Shown here piece by piece: positions 1 through 7,441 of a DNA stretch of 64,000 bases. The position numbers and the translations under genes are program-made. The stretch spans positions 362,979 through 426,978 of the forward strand of contig GG704596.1 of assembly GCA_000161775.1 (NCBI GenBank), given 5' to 3'. Within the stretch, counting starts at the first letter, position 1. Each line of letters starts with the position of its first letter. Source of the DNA: Ruegeria lacuscaerulensis ITI-1157. Lineage in GTDB: Bacteria > Pseudomonadota > Alphaproteobacteria > Rhodobacterales > Rhodobacteraceae. The notes under the pieces were generated by a model, which was not told the origin of the DNA, searched no databases, and saw only the letters and a list, made by a program, of their open reading frames with translations.

Positions 1-11
1 CGTCCGATTTC

Positions 12-1394
12 CTAAGCGGGCGTGGCAGCCTTACCGGTGCAAATGATCACTTCGTATGCACGCGCCAGTTTGTTCAAAGCCTCCGCTCTGGGGTCCTCAA
101 CTCCTTCAAGAATCCGAGTTGCCGCAAGGTAGTGTTTAGCCGATCCGCTTGCTCCAGATTTTGCCAAGGGGTCGAGGTGGGCCAAGATCGCATCAATAGT
201 TTCAACTGGCGTCCGCAGTTCTTTCAAAAGCGTCGAGCCGGTTCGACGGATATCGTGCCGCGTCCATTGCCCGGTCCCGCTGGCCTTAAAAACGGCTCGG
301 CTGGTCCTATCCCAGTTTGACAAAACACCGCCATCACGGTTTGGGAATACATAACTGTCGCGCGGCGTTTTGCTCGGGTAGCCAGGTAGCGACTTCAGAA
401 GCTCCAATGCAGCTTGCGAAAGCGGAAGATCGTCCTCTCTCTCTCCGCCTTCGGTAGCCTTCACTTTGCGCGTCCAAACACCGGTCTTGAAGTTTATGTC
501 GCACCATCTTGCATTCGACACCTCGCTAACCCTTGCAAGCGTAAGGAACATGAACTTCATAGCAATCGGCCCGAAGTCCTTTTCGGGCGATATATTTCGA
601 CGACGCAAGCTGGGATGAACCGGGTAGGTCAGCAGCGGCAGAACCCTGGCTAACTCCTCCTCAGACAGAACACGCGACCTGATGCCAGAAATGCTGGGAT
701 CATTGGTCGAAGGGTCATGAACACAGTGCACATCCGGAGCAACAAGCTTTTTCAGGCGTCCTGCGCCAACCTTACAGTATTCTCCGCGTTGCGCCGCCCA
801 ATCGAAGACAGGAGCAAGGTAAGCCAACGCTCTCGAAACCTGACCATTTGCGCTGGCTTTGCCATTTACTGGCCGCGAAGGCTGGTATGCGCTGGCGCAA
901 GCGGCAAGGTCAGTTTCGGTGATATCTTCAACTGGCTTGTGCAACAGTCGAAAGAAGACGCATTCGATTGTGCTACGCATGTTTGCTTTGGAGTTGGGGC
1001 CACCACGCGGACGCCAGCCCTTTTTGTTTATTGCGAACACTGGCTGCACCTCGTCCAAGAGCTGCATCAGAGTGGTGCGGTCGTTCTTCTCAGTGCCGAC
1101 AGGCATTGCGAACTCTTCACCGCCATATTTCAAGCCATAAGCGATCTTCCGGCACCGCTCACGACCTTCCTTGATCGACATTTTGGGATAGGTGCCGATG
1201 GTAATAGTGCGCATCTTGCCTTTGTGGTCCCTAAGCATCGCCGCCATTGTCTTTCGTCCGCTCGGCATGACCCGCAGCGTGAAACCTTCTACCTTGGTAT
1301 CTTTGATGTGATAGCGAGTGGGCCTGATCTCAGCGTGTTTTGCCGTTTTGTCAGTAATCTCAACTTTGTTGGATTTTCTCGGTTCCGCAGTCAT
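12..1394 (-). CDS. Tyrosine-type integrase (DUF4102/Arm-DNA-binding type) of an element lying to the left
   Basis: Site-specific recombinase of about 460 aa that would integrate and excise a mobile element. An N-terminal DUF4102-like arm-binding region is followed by a core-binding region and a C-terminal catalytic domain. The tetrad is visible: Arg in LARVSEV, the HxxR box in RHDIRR, His in LAHLD and the nucleophilic Tyr (about residue 422) in KHYLAA. I start it at the ATG giving MTAEPRKSNK; an upstream in-frame extension to 1475 looks non-coding. It is clearly paralogous to the integrase at 7442-8812, sharing the VSRA-YL, DPS-SG-R-RVL and SGT-WTRHD-RRT segments. It reads away from the tRNA-Met fragment at 1646-1695, the mirror image of how the 7442 integrase reads away from its tRNA-Phe fragment, so its element extends left of the window. 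Confidence 0.93.
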   Translation of the reverse strand: MTAEPRKSNKVEITDKTAKHAEIRPTRYHIKDTKVEGFTLRVMPSGRKTMAAMLRDHKGKMRTITIGTYPKMSIKEGRERCRKIAYGLKYGGEEFAMPVGTEKNDRTTLMQLLDEVQPVFAINKKGWRPRGGPNSKANMRSTIECVFFRLLHKPVEDITETDLAACASAYQPSRPVNGKASANGQVSRALAYLAPVFDWAAQRGEYCKVGAGRLKKLVAPDVHCVHDPSTNDPSISGIRSRVLSEEELARVLPLLTYPVHPSLRRRNISPEKDFGPIAMKFMFLTLARVSEVSNARWCDINFKTGVWTRKVKATEGGEREDDLPLSQAALELLKSLPGYPSKTPRDSYVFPNRDGGVLSNWDRTSRAVFKASGTGQWTRHDIRRTGSTLLKELRTPVETIDAILAHLDPLAKSGASGSAKHYLAATRILEGVEDPRAEALNKLARAYEVIICTGKAATPA

Positions 1395-1645
1395 CGTTCG
1401 TCCTTGCCACTTGTTGTTGCAGGAGCGAATTTGGCTTGATCCACTTTCCCAGAATGGGACTGCGGAGGACTGCAAAAGCCGTTAGATTACCTGATCCAGA
1501 CTGCGACAGCGTGAGACAATGTCTGTCGCCAAGACAACACAACGAAGCACGAAAATAAATATTCTTTTCAGGCGCTTAAATGTCTCAAGAGGTCGCAAGC
1601 TGTTTTAGGTCGGCGCAGATTGCACAAGGAAGGAAGCGATCTCGG

Positions 1646-1695
1646 GCGGAATCATAATCCGCGTGTCGGGGGTTCAAGTCCCTCCTCCGCTACCA
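1646..1695 (+). repeat. 3' fragment of tRNA-Met(CAT): attachment-site scar
   Basis: The sequence folds as the 3' part of a tRNA: anticodon stem GCGGA/TCCGC around a 7-nt loop with anticodon CAT, T-arm GGGGG-TTCAAGT-CCCTC, acceptor strand CTCCGCT, discriminator A and an encoded CCA (1693-1695). No matching D-arm or 5' acceptor strand (AGCGGAG) is present upstream, so this is not a functional tRNA. A tRNA 3' end beside a tyrosine integrase gene is the usual product of integration into a tRNA gene. The intact tRNA is expected to lie beyond the left edge. Confidence 0.85.
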
Positions 1696-1761
1696 CCTTC
1701 CCCCTTGAAAATATGGCCCCGGACGACGCCGTTTGTTCGCGTGCTCCCCGTTTACGGCTCC

Positions 1762-1783
1762 CTGTACCATTTCTGTACCATTT
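1762..1783 (+). repeat. Two tandem 11-bp repeats (CTGTACCATTT), possible integrase arm sites
   Basis: The 11-mer CTGTACCATTT occurs twice head-to-tail, 67 bp beyond the CCA of the tRNA-Met scar. The layout parallels the tandem 11-bp units at both ends of the tRNA-Phe element (7404-7430 and 25616-25642). By analogy these could be arm-type sites of a second, largely lost element that once lay to the right of the tRNA-Met site. That role is inferred. Confidence 0.45.
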
Positions 1784-1863
1784 AATCTCACGTTCATATC
1801 TCTGTCGGTATGAACCGCACCGGGTTTGCCGGAGGCTCCAACTCTTGAGTAGGATGGAGCATC

Positions 1864-2253
1864 ATGAGCAAGACGACGAACAAGTATTCCCCGGAAGTGC
1901 GCGAGCGTGCCGTTCGCCTGGTTCTGGACAATTCCGGGCAGCATGAGAGCCGGTGGGCGGCCATCGTGTCGGTATCGGCGAAGATTGGTTGTGCGGCGAA
2001 CACGCTGAACGACTGGGTCAAGAAGGCGGAGGTGGATCGCGGCGACCGGGCCGGTGTGACCACCGAGATGGCTGAGAAGATGAACGCGCTTGAGCGGGAG
2101 AACCGCGAACTGAGACAGGCCAATGAGATCCTGCTCAAGGGTGAGCCAGTGAAGGCGCCACTGGTTCAAGCCCACTGGCGAACGCATATTTTGCCCAGGC
2201 GGAGCTCGACCGCCGGTCCAGGACATGATCGCCTTCATCGAAGAGAACCGTGA
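1864..2253 (+). CDS. IS3-family transposase OrfA (helix-turn-helix protein)
   Basis: The first about 95 residues match IS3 OrfA: a helix-turn-helix beginning KYSPEVRERAVRLV and a leucine-zipper-like coiled coil (MNALERENRELRQANEILLK) that normally mediates contact with OrfB. OrfA binds the terminal repeats, and in intact elements a -1 frameshift near its end yields the OrfAB transposase. Here the frame runs on past the coiled coil to 2253 with residues unlike the family, because the OrfA/OrfB junction is altered around 2150-2230. It starts 53 bp inside the left inverted repeat. Confidence 0.85.
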   Translation: MSKTTNKYSPEVRERAVRLVLDNSGQHESRWAAIVSVSAKIGCAANTLNDWVKKAEVDRGDRAGVTTEMAEKMNALERENRELRQANEILLKGEPVKAPLVQAHWRTHILPRRSSTAGPGHDRLHRREP

Positions 2254-3208
2254 AGCCATCGGGGTCGAGCCGATCTGCAGGCACCTGCCGATTGCCCCAT
2301 CTATTACCCGGCAAGCGAATTGCGCAGCAATTCTGCCGAGAGGGCACGTTCTACGATCACATGGCCAAACGGGCGAACCCTAATCTGCTGTCAGATCGAA
2401 CCAAGCGCGACAAGGCTTTGCGGCCCGAGATCGAACGTGTCTGGAAACAGAATTACAAGGTCTACGGGGTTCGCAAGGTCTGGCATCTCCCTCTCAGGAC
2501 ATTGCTCTGCAATGCCCTGCCGGGCAGCGGATGCGCCGGGAAGGCTTCGATGTGGCCAGATGCACGGTGGCGCGGCTGATGAAGGATTTGGGCTCGGAGG
2601 GGGTGATCCGTGGCAAGAAAGCCACGACGACAATACCTGACAAGTCGCAGCCATGCCCGCTGGGCAGGGTAAACCGCCAGTTCCCCGTGCCTGCACCGGA
2701 TATGCTCTGGGTCAGTAATTTCATTAACGTGGAGACGTGGCAGGGCTTCGTCTATGTGGCGTTTGTCATTGATGCTTTCGCCCGCCGCATCGTGGGTTGG
2801 CGGGTCAGCCTGACAGCAAACGCCGGTTTCGTGCTCGATGCGCTGGAACAGGCCGTTCATCAGCGGCAACCCGGATCAGGGCTTGTGCATCATTCGGATC
2901 GCGGGTCGCAATACCTGTCAATTCGCGATACCGAACGGTTGGCCGAAGCGGGTATCGAACCTTCTGTGTGCAGCGTAGGGGATTCGTATGACAATGCCCT
3001 GGCCGAAACGATCAATGGCTTGTTCACGGCCGAGGTCATTCATCGCTGCGGCCCATGGCGCAGCTTCGCCGCCGTGGAATACGCCACACTCGAATGGGTC
3101 GACTGGTTCAACAACCGCCGCCTGCTGGAACCCATCGGAAACATCCCGCCGGCAGAGGCCGAAGCAAACTACTACGCAGCTCTGGAAACTCAGACCATGG
3201 CCGCGTAA
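2225..3208 (+). pseudogene. IS3-family transposase OrfB, frameshifted and catalytically altered
   Basis: Integrase-core (DDE) transposase. Recognisable blocks lie in three different frames: MIAFIEENREAIGVEP from 2225, MAKRANPNLLSDRTKRDKAL near 2361, and a C-terminal piece from about 2531 to 3208 ending in ETQTMAA. Short insertions near 2300-2350 and 2480-2540 break the frame. In the intact C-terminal piece the first catalytic Asp, expected in a VSDFTY-like motif, reads VSNFIN, so Asp is replaced by Asn. The other catalytic segments (HHSDRGSQY and DNALAE) are present. Frameshifts plus a lost catalytic Asp indicate a dead transposase. Confidence 0.88.
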
Positions 3209-3247
3209 CTTAAACCAACCTGTCTCCGGCAAACCCGGTGCGGTTCA

Positions 3248-3578
3248 GACGGGGCATTTGCCATCGGAAAGCGTAAGCTACGCCTCTCTTGATTGATTGG
3301 CTGTTTAGGTCATGCCGATGTTACTACTTCTTTGATTAGGTAGTTCATCTGCGAAGAGTTCCCAAAATATTCAAGCTTGTGATTTCGTGAAATCGGCGCA
3401 AGTTTTCTGTGACCCACTGCGCTCGCCCAAGATAACCAATCTGATCTTCCCGCGACGAGATGTTCGTCTCTCATCTCAACAAGACCAAATCGATTGTCAG
3501 GTATCTCTAGGATTTTCGCCTTCGAGATGATGGTCGCGTTGGCGTTGTGGAAGGGCGTGGTGGATTGGAGGAACCACC
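3248..3578. other. No convincing gene between IS and recombinase
   Basis: A minus-strand frame of 93 codons (3310-3591) exists. Its composition is not obviously coding, I recognise no family, it has no clear ribosome-binding site, and its 5' end runs into the recombinase gene on the other strand. The segment is less GC-rich than its surroundings and may be a remnant of a deleted gene. Confidence 0.4.
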
Positions 3579-4211
3579 ATGCAAATACCAAACTTGCCTG
3601 CCATCCGAGCCCGCCGCCCCGCTTGGAACCAGGGACGCATTATAGGTCAGAAACGACCACTTATGCCCAGACATGTCTGGGCAATCCGAGTGCGCCTGGA
3701 AATTGCCGAGAACCATCGCGATCTGGCGCTGTTCAACCTGGCGATCGACGGCAAACTACGCGGGTGCGATCTGGTCAAACTGAAGGTCGCGGATGTCTAC
3801 GCCGCTGGTCAGGTAAAGGAACGCGCCTCAATCATTCAGAGCAAAACACAGAAACCTGTCCGTTTTGAGATCACCGAGGGCACGCGAAAGTCGCTGCTGT
3901 GCTGGATGGAACAACCGCTGATGACCGGATCGGAGTACCTCTGGCCTGGGCGTTTCCACGAACGGCTTCACATTTCCACGCGACAATACGCGCGCCTGGT
4001 TCGGGATTGGGTGGAATCGATCGGTCTGCAGCCGAGTGCGTACGGAACACATTCGATGCGCCGGACCAAGGTTGCGCAAATCTACCGAAAGACAGGAAAT
4101 CTGCGAGCGGTACAACTTCTGCTTGGTCACACCAAGATGGACAGCACCGTCCGGTACCTTGGCGTCGAATTGGAGGATGCGTTGGCGATCGCCGAGGCGG
4201 TGGAAATCTGA
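3579..4211 (+). CDS. Short tyrosine recombinase (catalytic domain only)
   Basis: A 210-aa protein made almost entirely of a tyrosine-recombinase catalytic domain, much shorter than the roughly 370-460 aa integrases nearby. The active-site set is complete: Arg in KLRGCDLVKL, Lys near QSKTQKP, the HSMRR box, His in LLGHTK and the nucleophilic Tyr (about residue 193) in STVRYLG. An ATG preceded by GAGG about 8 nt upstream supports the start. Proteins of this size are common on proteobacterial plasmids and islands, where they may resolve dimers or move cassettes. It lies between the dead IS and a truncated protease gene, in a region built of leftovers, and whether it still acts cannot be judged from sequence. 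Confidence 0.85.
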   Translation: MQIPNLPAIRARRPAWNQGRIIGQKRPLMPRHVWAIRVRLEIAENHRDLALFNLAIDGKLRGCDLVKLKVADVYAAGQVKERASIIQSKTQKPVRFEITEGTRKSLLCWMEQPLMTGSEYLWPGRFHERLHISTRQYARLVRDWVESIGLQPSAYGTHSMRRTKVAQIYRKTGNLRAVQLLLGHTKMDSTVRYLGVELEDALAIAEAVEI

Positions 4212-4216
4212 AGGCT

Positions 4217-4240
4217 TGGGCCGTCTTCATGGACGGCCCA
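4217..4240 (+). terminator. 9-bp hairpin just after the short recombinase
   Basis: TGGGCCGTC-TTCATG-GACGGCCCA forms a perfect 9-bp stem with a 6-nt loop, starting 6 nt after the recombinase stop codon. There is no run of T after it, so it is at best a weak intrinsic terminator or an mRNA 3'-end stabiliser. Confidence 0.45.
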
Positions 4241-4259
4241 TACCGGCCTTTCAGCGCTC

Positions 4260-4582
4260 TATGCCGGCATGCCACCGACCTCGTCCGCCGGGTGCTCTTT
4301 GAATGGGGTATGGGCGATACGCTGACCCACCTCCCGGCCAGCAGGACCATCCTCCGGCCCGGCGATGCCGTCGATCGCGCCGTGCAGGATGTTCTCGGCC
4401 AGTGCCTGGAGCAGGCGCAGGGCATCCTCCGGCAAAACCGGGACAGGCTGATCACCGTCGCAGAGGTGTTGCTGGCCGAGCGGGAGATGACGAAGGAGCG
4501 GTGCCGCGACGTGCTAGAAGGGTTTCATCCGAACAACGCCAAGCCGGCCCAGCCCGAAGGCGAAGGTTTATCCAGCATCTGA
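4260..4582 (+). pseudogene. Truncated 3' end of a soluble FtsH-like AAA/M41 protease gene
   Basis: From about 4260 the plus strand encodes ATDLVRRVLFEWGMGD and continues through LRPGDAVDRAVQDVLG to HPNNAKPAQPE. It is nearly the same, in protein and DNA, as the last roughly 100 residues of the gene at 22975-25233. Everything upstream, including the ATPase core and the HExxH site, is missing, and the frame is entered from unrelated sequence. It is the fossil 3' end of a second copy of that element-borne gene, placed directly before prophage debris. It shows that a related element once occupied this locus. Confidence 0.88.
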
Positions 4583-4583
4583 G

Positions 4584-5255
4584 ATGCGCAGGCGCGTCGA
4601 GCGCACGCGCGACGCCATTGCAGATTTGCGGCTCGTTCTGGGGGCCGCTGGAAAACCAACAGAGCAGGTTGAAGGCGGTACAAATCACGCCCAGACTTTA
4701 CAGCTTGTCGTTGATGCAATGACTGAGGTCTTCATTGATATTGTCGGAACTGAACACGTGAAGAGAACAGCTTTCGAAAAAGACATCGACGGCTTGTTCC
4801 CCGATTTCAGCCGGGGCAACATCGGGGACACCGCCGGGCCGCCGTCCAAACCGACCTTGACCGAGAACCGCGAAGCCATGCGCCTGCGCACCGGCACCGA
4901 TGGCAAGACCATCATCGACGCCCCGCCGCGCTACCTGCTGGTGCCCGCCGATCTGGAAACCGGGGCTGAGGAAATCCTTGCCGCGATCCAGCCCGGCACC
5001 ACGGCGGACGTGAACCCCTTCGCGGGCAAGCTGAAGCTGCTGGTGGAACCGCGCCTGCCGTCGGGCACGTGGTATCTCTTCGCGGACCCGGCCCGGCTGG
5101 CCTGCCTGCGCTATGCCTACCTGAGCGGGGCCGAGGGCGTTCAAGTCCAGCGCCGCGAAAGCTGGGACACGCTGGGGCTGTCCTTCCGGGGCTTCCTCGA
5201 CTTCGGCGCGGGCTGGCTCGACTGGCGCGGCGCGCAGCGCGTGGCGACTTCGTAA
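4584..5255 (+). pseudogene. Hybrid frame ending in the C-terminus of a phage major capsid (prohead protease fusion type) protein
   Basis: The C-terminal about 130 residues (from NREAMRLRTGTDGKTIID through YLLVPADLETGAEEILA to GWLDWRGAQR) resemble the end of the prohead protease/major capsid fusion proteins of tailed phages. The protease and most of the capsid fold are missing. The N-terminal about 90 residues (MRRRVERTRDAIADL onward) belong to something else that I do not recognise, so the frame looks like a deletion junction near 4820. It overlaps the next gene at TAATG and keeps the usual capsid, gpW order of a phage head module. It is probably non-functional. Confidence 0.75.
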
Positions 5256-5476
5256 TGGCCCTGACGCTCGACCAGCTCACGCAAGCCCGTGACGCGCTTC
5301 TCACGGCGCGTGCGGGCGGCGTGCGGCGCTTCCGCGACCAGAATGGCGAGGAAGTCGAATACAAGTCCGACGCCCAGATGGCCGCCGCTCTGGCGTCGCT
5401 GGACCGGCAAATTGCCGAGCTGGCCGGGCGTCGGACGCCGACCACCCTTCATTTCCGAACCTCGAAAGGAACCTGA
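5255..5476 (+). CDS. Phage head-tail joining protein, gpW family
   Basis: A 73-aa protein starting MALTLDQLTQARDALLTARA, with GGVRRFRDQNGEEVEYKS in the middle and a basic tail ending TSKGT. This layout, two short helices around a small sheet hairpin, is that of gpW-like head completion proteins, which sit at the portal and allow tail attachment. The start codon overlaps the stop of the capsid remnant, and a DUF2190 gene follows 1 bp later, so gene order is that of a phage head module. It is intact but isolated from the rest of the morphogenesis genes. Confidence 0.82.
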   Translation: MALTLDQLTQARDALLTARAGGVRRFRDQNGEEVEYKSDAQMAAALASLDRQIAELAGRRTPTTLHFRTSKGT

Positions 5477-5477
5477 A

Positions 5478-5807
5478 ATGCGCAACTTTGTGCAACCCGG
5501 TGAAAACCTCACCGTGACCGCCGTGGCCGCCGCCAACTCTGGCGATGGCGTCAAGCTCGGCAATATCTTCGGCATTGCATCGGGGGACGCCGCCATTGGC
5601 GATCCGCTGGTATTGGTGACGGAAGGCGTCTTCGAGATGCCGAAAGTCTCCACCGATGAACTGGCCGTGGGCGATGCGGTCTACTTCCGCACGTCCGACG
5701 GGGCAGTGACCGGCACCGCCAGCGGCAACACCAAGATCGGCGTGGCCGTCTCGGCAGCGGGCAACCCGTCCGGGACCGTCTGCGTCCGCCTCAACGGCAC
5801 GTTCTGA
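5478..5807 (+). CDS. DUF2190 family phage capsid-associated protein
   Basis: A 109-aa protein (MRNFVQPGENLTVTAV...GDGVKLGNIFGIAS...GDAVYFRTSDG...KIGVAVSAAGNPSGTVCVRLNGTF). The beta-rich pattern with the early QPG motif, the VKLGN-FG segment and the ending VRLNGTF is that of DUF2190 proteins, which lie next to capsid and head-joining genes in tailed phages and are thought to decorate or stabilise the capsid. It is complete, follows gpW by 1 bp, and is the last structural gene of the prophage remnant before the recombination genes. Confidence 0.85.
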   Translation: MRNFVQPGENLTVTAVAAANSGDGVKLGNIFGIASGDAAIGDPLVLVTEGVFEMPKVSTDELAVGDAVYFRTSDGAVTGTASGNTKIGVAVSAAGNPSGTVCVRLNGTF

Positions 5808-5811
5808 AGCC

Positions 5812-6060
5812 GTGCCCGCCGTCTCCAAACATACGCGCACTGCTCTTCCGCCGCCCACGCGGCGGGGGCTGTCGCGCGTGGAGGCGGCGGAATACATCGG
5901 CGTGAGCGCGTCTAAATTCGACTCGATGGTAGGCGACGGACGGATGCCCAAAGCCAAGAAAATTGACGGGCGGCGGGTCTGGGACGTGCGTGCTTTGGAC
6001 CGATTTTTTGACGCCTTGCCCGGTGGAGACGAGTCCGACCACAATGCTTGGGACGAATAG
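5812..6060 (+). CDS. Helix-turn-helix excisionase-like protein of the prophage remnant
   Basis: An 82-aa protein with a GTG start 4 nt after the DUF2190 stop. It contains a MerR/Xis-type winged-helix signature, RRGLSRVEAAEYIGVSAS followed by DGRMPKAKKIDGRRVWDV. Small proteins of this type upstream of an integrase act as recombination directionality factors. The next codon after its stop is the ATG of the integrase at 6061, so the two are probably translationally coupled. It most likely served the tRNA-Phe-targeting integrase immediately downstream. Confidence 0.8.
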   Translation: MPAVSKHTRTALPPPTRRGLSRVEAAEYIGVSASKFDSMVGDGRMPKAKKIDGRRVWDVRALDRFFDALPGGDESDHNAWDE

Positions 6061-7182
6061 ATGCCCGAGGATTCGATGAAATTCAGATTGAAATATGTGG
6101 TGGAAGACGTGGACCGGCACGGCAATGTCCGCCTCTACTACCGCCGCAACGGGCGGAAGGTTCGCCTACGCGGCCCCGCCGGTTCACCTGAGTTCTTGGC
6201 CGACTACCGCACCGCCGCTGCTGGTCCGAAAGAGGCCAAGACCGACAAGGCCGGGCGCGTCGTGCCGAAGAGTTTTAGGTGGCTTTGCGTCCAATACTTC
6301 AAGAGCGCCATGTTTCAAGAGCTGGACCCCCGGACTCAGAAGGTCCGCCGGTCCATCCTTGAACGCTTCTGCGAGCACAAGGGCGACGGGGACAAACCCT
6401 TCGCTCAATTGCTGCCCCGCCATATCCGCGTCCGCCGTGATGAGATGGCCGACCGACCCGAGGCCGCCAACGGCATGGTGAAGGCCGTGCGCCAGCTCTA
6501 CCGCTACGCGCTTCGCTATGACCACCACGACGACAACCCGGCGGAGAAGGTCGAATATCTGAAGGGCAACCCCGACGGCTTCCATTCGTGGACGCTGGCC
6601 GAGATTGAGAAATACGAAGAGGCGCACCCGATTGGCACGCCCGCGCGTCTCGCCTTGGCGCTTGCCCTCTACACCGGCCAGCGCCGCGCCGATCTTGTGG
6701 TGCTGGGCAAGCAACACGTCCGCGACGGATGGCTGATCTTCACCCAGCACAAGGGCAGGAACCGGAAGCCGGTGCGGATGGAAATCCCCGTTATCCCAGA
6801 GCTGCAACAGATTATCGACGCCACGCCCACGGGCGATCTGACCTTCCTTGTTACCGCGTTCAATCGGCCCTTCACGTCCAACGGGTTCGGCAATCGCTTC
6901 CGCAAGTGGTGCGACGATGCCGGGCTTCCGCAGTGCTCCGTCCACGGGCTTCGCAAGGCCGCCGCCGCCCGGCTGGCCGAACTGGGATGCACGGAACAGG
7001 AAATCATGTCCATCACCGGGCACCGGACCAGTAAGGAAGTTACCCGCTACACCCGCGCGGCCAGTCAGAAGACCCGTGCGGAAAGCGCGCTTCGCCGTCT
7101 TTCCCGAGAACAAACCCCGAACGAAAGTGTCCCACTTTTGGCGGCGGTTGTTCCCGGTGGGACAAAATCGCAACCTAAGTAG
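6061..7182 (+). CDS. Phage tyrosine integrase next to the tRNA-Phe attachment repeat
   Basis: A 373-aa integrase. The N-terminal arm-binding part (KYVVEDVDRHGNVRLYYRRNG), a SAM-like core-binding region and the catalytic domain are all present. Active residues: Arg in YTGQRRADL, the HGLRKAA box, His in TGHRT and Tyr at about 330 in VTRYTRAA. The stop codon is only 28 bp from the 49-bp tRNA-Phe repeat at 7210, the classic position of an integrase beside its att site. It is a different family from the 7442 integrase, yet both appear to use the 3' end of tRNA-Phe, which implies successive integrations into one tRNA gene. Confidence 0.92.
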   Translation: MPEDSMKFRLKYVVEDVDRHGNVRLYYRRNGRKVRLRGPAGSPEFLADYRTAAAGPKEAKTDKAGRVVPKSFRWLCVQYFKSAMFQELDPRTQKVRRSILERFCEHKGDGDKPFAQLLPRHIRVRRDEMADRPEAANGMVKAVRQLYRYALRYDHHDDNPAEKVEYLKGNPDGFHSWTLAEIEKYEEAHPIGTPARLALALALYTGQRRADLVVLGKQHVRDGWLIFTQHKGRNRKPVRMEIPVIPELQQIIDATPTGDLTFLVTAFNRPFTSNGFGNRFRKWCDDAGLPQCSVHGLRKAAAARLAELGCTEQEIMSITGHRTSKEVTRYTRAASQKTRAESALRRLSREQTPNESVPLLAAVVPGGTKSQPK

Positions 7183-7209
7183 CTGATATTAAACGCTTCT
7201 AAAGAAGGA

Positions 7210-7258
7210 TGGTGCCCGGGGGCGGAATCGAACCACCGACACGAGGATTTTCAATCCA
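7210..7258 (-). repeat. att repeat (left copy): 3' 49 nt of tRNA-Phe
   Basis: Identical to 25720-25768; the flanking bases differ on both sides (A/G before, GG/CT after), which defines the 49-bp core. It corresponds to tRNA-Phe from the start of the anticodon stem to the CCA end. The 5' half of the tRNA is absent here, so this copy is not a functional tRNA. Confidence 0.95.
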
Positions 7259-7276
7259 GGTCATGCAATTTTTGCG

Positions 7277-7290
7277 CGCATCCGGATGCG
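7277..7290. repeat. 14-bp perfect palindrome near the left att site
   Basis: CGCATCCGGATGCG is self-complementary. It lies 19 bp inside the left att repeat and upstream of the integrase, within an otherwise non-coding stretch (7259-7441) that also has AT-rich TAATTATTTT repeats near 7318 and 7348. It may bind a regulator or a host architectural protein; the function is inferred from position only. Confidence 0.4.
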
Positions 7291-7403
7291 TCGACCTGAA
7301 TCGCCTCAATCGCCGTAAGTAATTATTTTTTCTAAATATTTGCAATAATTATTTTCGCGACATACGTGCACTGTGAAGTACGAAAAAGCAGCCCAGCGTG
7401 GCA

Positions 7404-7430
7404 GATTTGTTGCCCCAGTGTTGCCCCAGA
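7404..7430 (+). repeat. 27-bp end repeat (left copy), candidate integrase arm sites
   Basis: This 27-bp string, built of two head-to-tail 11-bp units of the form GTTGCCCCAGT, recurs exactly at 25616-25642 near the other end in the same orientation. Short repeats near both ends of an integrative element, outside the att core, are the hallmark of arm-type sites bound by the integrase N-terminal domain. It lies just upstream of the integrase ATG at 7442, so it could also influence integrase expression. Confidence 0.7.
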
Positions 7431-7441
7431 AAGAACCGGAC

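Larger units (their letters stand above)
1811..3247 (+). mobile_element. IS3-family insertion sequence (decayed)
   Basis: A 1437-bp element bounded by perfect 24-bp terminal inverted repeats: 1811-1834 begins TGAACCGCACCGGGTTTGCC and 3224-3247 is its exact reverse complement. Inside are the two consecutive reading frames typical of the IS3 family (orfA at 1864, orfB to 3208). I see no clear target-site duplication (flanks GTA and GAC). The orfB half carries frameshifts and a changed catalytic residue, so the copy is probably immobile on its own. Confidence 0.92.

Noticed and set aside
1646-1695. A functional tRNA-Met gene
   Set aside because: Only the anticodon arm, T-arm and 3' acceptor strand exist; the 5' half is missing.
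3310-3591. A 93-codon minus-strand frame between IS and recombinase
   Set aside because: It overlaps the recombinase start on the other strand and matches no family I recognise; kept only as a note.
7210-7258. A second tRNA-Phe gene
   Set aside because: Only the 49-nt 3' part is present; it is the element's attachment repeat.
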